The notes beneath the pieces are model-generated. The model was given only the letters and a program-made list of their open reading frames with translations. It was not told where the DNA came from and made no database searches. From positions 1 through 8,122 of the forward strand of contig JAKBKR010000078.1 of NCBI GenBank assembly GCA_021832495.1: a stretch of DNA of 8,122 nt. The letters run 5' to 3'. This document shows positions 6,622 to 8,122 of the stretch, piece by piece; the stretch's first letter is position 1; each line of letters begins with the position of its first letter. Source of the stretch: a bacterium. GTDB taxonomy: Archaea; Thermoplasmatota; Thermoplasmata; Lutacidiplasmatales; UBA184. A program made the position numbers and the translations under genes.

Positions 6622-7901
6622 CCTCCCTTTTCGATGCGCCCGAGGTCTTGACCGATACCGGCAGTGATTTGGAGGGTCGCCGCGCACTGCTCAAAGTGTT
6701 CTCGAGCGCGATCGCCGGGGCGGATGCCTACGCAGCCGTACGTTCGGCCGTGAACAAAGAAGGGAATGATCTCCGGGTAGGTAACCTCTTCACACATACC
6801 TCCCGGGTGAAGGAGATCGCGTTCGTGTCCGTGGGGATCGCCGCTGTCCCGATGGCCTCTGCCTTGGTGGCAGCCTTGGGAGACCTCGTCACGCAGGGGT
6901 TGGTGATCTGCCCGGAACGGGAGGCCACGGGTCTCCCGTTCCAAGTGAGGCAGGTTGTTGATACATCCCTTCCGAGCTCAGCGGGGGCAGCAGCGGCCGA
7001 AGAGGCCCTCGAACTTGCCTCGGGTCTTGGAAAGGGTGACCTTTTCATTCCCCTGATATCGCCCGGAGCCCTTGGGATGCTCGCCACGCCGCAGCCGAAA
7101 ATGGCCCGGGAGAGCTTCCTCCACATCTTTGAGCAGGTCCGAAGCACGGTCCGGAGGGAGGGGGCATTGAATGAGGTGATGGCGGCCCTCTCGAGATCGC
7201 AAGGGGGACGGCTTGCCCAAGCCACACGCGGCGCCAAGACCGAAGCTCTCGTCGTTCACAATGGTGGAGCCGCCTTGACCGGAGGGGGACCGGCTACCCG
7301 ACTGACCGCGGAGGTCTGGGAACGGGCACGCGAGTGTCTGGACGAGGCGGGGATTCAACCGAACCCGCTGCACTCGTTGCCAGGTACGCTCCCCTCGGGG
7401 CCTGACGATAAGATGGCATCGAGTCAGACCCGAGTCGTGGCAGTGGCCGGACCGATAGAGGCACTAGAGTCGGCGGGGGACGAAGCGGGTCACGCCAAGC
7501 ACACCCCTCGCCTCCTTTGGGTCCACCGAGACGGCCCGCCCGAGGCACTGGCCGCCCAGTTCGTCCAGGAGGCCGAGGCGGCGTTCCGCAGGCCGTACCC
7601 GGCGAATTTCCGGGGCCAGGCGGCCTTTGCTGGGCTTTCCCTGGGAACTGCGGAAGGAATGGAATCTACGGACCTTCTAGCACGATTCCTTCAGGCGGGT
7701 CGGCAGGAGCTGCACCGGAGGGATGTCACCCTTGGGGTACTGTACACGGGAGGTTCTCGACCGCCTCATGTGAAAGGATGCGTAGGACTGACCGATGTGG
7801 CATCCGAGCCTGTGATGACCGGGATGAAGGGAGGCTTCACGGATGTTGGTGTCGTGGCCGTCGCTTGGCGCACACCGCAGCGAGGTCGTTCGCACCGATG
7901 A
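6618..7901 (+). CDS. Glycerate 2-kinase-like protein (DUF4147/MOFRL family), motifs degenerate
   Basis: This 427-residue protein follows the order of GckA-type glycerate kinases: an N-terminal R-R-A-L-L helix and A-D-A-Y-A-A-V (35-41), a Rossmann-like strand at 67-85, L-P-S-S-A-G (118-123), D-L-F-I-P-L-I-S (141-148), Q-G-G-R-L-A (195-200) and G-G-G-P-A-T (222-227). Against the consensus I know, key motifs are changed: G-K-A-A reads G73-I74-A-A, H-P-V-P-D-E-A-G reads T-S-L-P-S-S-A-G (116-123), S-G-G-G-S-A reads S-P-G-A-L-G (148-153), and the C-terminal G-G-R-N-Q-E motif is not recognisable. It is therefore probably not an active glycerate kinase; it may bind a ligand, act structurally, or have a new activity. 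The frame is intact over the whole length, so it is not a pseudogene. It overlaps the upstream M16 stop by four bases (ATGA) and ends the operon. Confidence 0.65.
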   Translation: MTSLFDAPEVLTDTGSDLEGRRALLKVFSSAIAGADAYAAVRSAVNKEGNDLRVGNLFTHTSRVKEIAFVSVGIAAVPMASALVAALGDLVTQGLVICPEREATGLPFQVRQVVDTSLPSSAGAAAAEEALELASGLGKGDLFIPLISPGALGMLATPQPKMARESFLHIFEQVRSTVRREGALNEVMAALSRSQGGRLAQATRGAKTEALVVHNGGAALTGGGPATRLTAEVWERARECLDEAGIQPNPLHSLPGTLPSGPDDKMASSQTRVVAVAGPIEALESAGDEAGHAKHTPRLLWVHRDGPPEALAAQFVQEAEAAFRRPYPANFRGQAAFAGLSLGTAEGMESTDLLARFLQAGRQELHRRDVTLGVLYTGGSRPPHVKGCVGLTDVASEPVMTGMKGGFTDVGVVAVAWRTPQRGRSHR

Positions 7902-7906
7902 ATCCC

Positions 7907-8005
7907 TAGGGTATGCGAGCTCGGGTGACGGTAGGGTCTATAGTTTCCAGCTTCCATCGTCCGGGAAAACCGGTCAGGGAAGGTGGTCAAGTTTTATACC
8001 CTACC
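7907..8005. repeat. Repeated TAGGGTAT motif in the intergenic region, one copy over the TATA box
   Basis: Copies are TAGGGTAT at 7907-7914, TAGGGTCTAT at 7932-7941, and the inverted copy ATACCCTA at 7996-8003. The second and third also form an imperfect inverted repeat, GGTAGGGTCTATA (7930-7942) against TATACCCTACC (7995-8005), with two extra bases in the left arm. The third copy overlaps the TATA box of the last gene. The layout suggests binding sites for a repressor or activator, but chance cannot be excluded. No clear T-rich terminator for the upstream operon is visible in this gap. Confidence 0.4.
7989..7999 (+). promoter_or_regulatory. Archaeal TATA box of the last gene
   Basis: The sequence AAGTTTTATAC contains TTTTATA, the most canonical TATA box in the window, standing out in GC-rich surroundings. 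Its centre is about 34 bases before the ATG at 8030, giving a predicted leader of about 8 bases, the same spacing as at the S3Ae gene. Confidence 0.65.
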
Positions 8006-8029
8006 CGGTGATTATAGGTTACACCCACC

Positions 8030-8122
8030 ATGGCCGACGCTTCCGCGCATGGAGATGCAGTGAGCAGTGTCTCCAGTAGTTTTTCAAGGGAAGTAGCGAT
8101 CTCCCGGGTCGTTCAGACCCTC
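8030..8122 (+). CDS. Start of an unidentified protein, cut by the window end
   Basis: An ATG at 8030 opens a frame of 31 codons that runs off the window without a stop. It begins M-A-D-A-S-A-H-G-D-A, is rich in serine to residue 20, and continues S-R-E-V-A-I-S-R-V-V-Q-T-L, which looks like an amphipathic helix. The call rests on the well-placed TATA box and the open frame. An in-frame GTG at 8060 is an alternative start. Too little is present to name a family. Confidence 0.55.
   Translation, partial: MADASAHGDAVSSVSSSFSREVAISRVVQTL

Noticed and set aside
8007..8025. GGTG...CACC inverted repeat around the predicted transcription start of the last gene
   Set aside because: Only four bases pair at each end with mismatches inside, which is expected by chance.
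1..8122. CRISPR array, transposon ends or phage-like genes
   Set aside because: No regularly spaced direct repeats, no transposase or integrase motifs, and no long terminal repeats were seen; despite the tRNA near one end there is no integrase or attachment-site duplication in the window.

Overview
The window looks like a GC-rich archaeal chromosome segment, most likely euryarchaeal and possibly an uncultured Thermoplasmata-type lineage (the class assignment is inference). The evidence is an archaeal/eukaryotic-type ribosomal protein S3Ae (eS1) gene, a tRNA with an intron at the archaeal position 37/38 and no encoded CCA, and TATA-like boxes a few bases to a few tens of bases upstream of several start codons, implying short or absent leaders.

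Layout. On the minus strand (12-841) lie the S3Ae gene and, one base after its stop codon, an intron-containing elongator tRNA-Met(CAT) gene; they are probably co-transcribed. A divergent intergenic region (842 to about 1113) separates them from the rest and carries a TATA-like box on each strand plus a perfect 7-bp inverted repeat covering the plus-strand box. All following genes are on the plus strand. The first is an AAA+ ATPase with features of the Mg-chelatase/MoxR and PrkA groups (1114-2583). After an 80-base gap with its own TATA-like box comes a tightly packed four-gene operon (2664-7901): an M16 metallopeptidase with an intact HxxEH motif, an alkaline-phosphatase-superfamily phosphodiesterase with a full metal-ligand set, a second M16 protein that has lost HxxEH but keeps the R/Y pair, and a glycerate-kinase-like (DUF4147/MOFRL) protein that has lost most recognisable catalytic motifs. 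Two junctions are ATGA overlaps; the third is a GTGA overlap or a 2-base gap, depending on the start chosen. A 128-base intergenic region with a good TATA box and a repeated TAGGGTAT motif precedes the start of a further, truncated gene (8030 to the window end).

How the genes work together. The two M16 proteins look like the catalytic and non-catalytic halves of one cytoplasmic heterodimeric peptidase, because the motifs each lacks are present in the other. The reason a phosphodiesterase gene lies between them, with a degenerate glycerate-kinase paralogue at the end, is not explained by any pathway I know; this conserved-looking but unexplained operon is the most interesting content of the window. 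No CRISPR array, insertion sequence, phage gene or defence system was seen.
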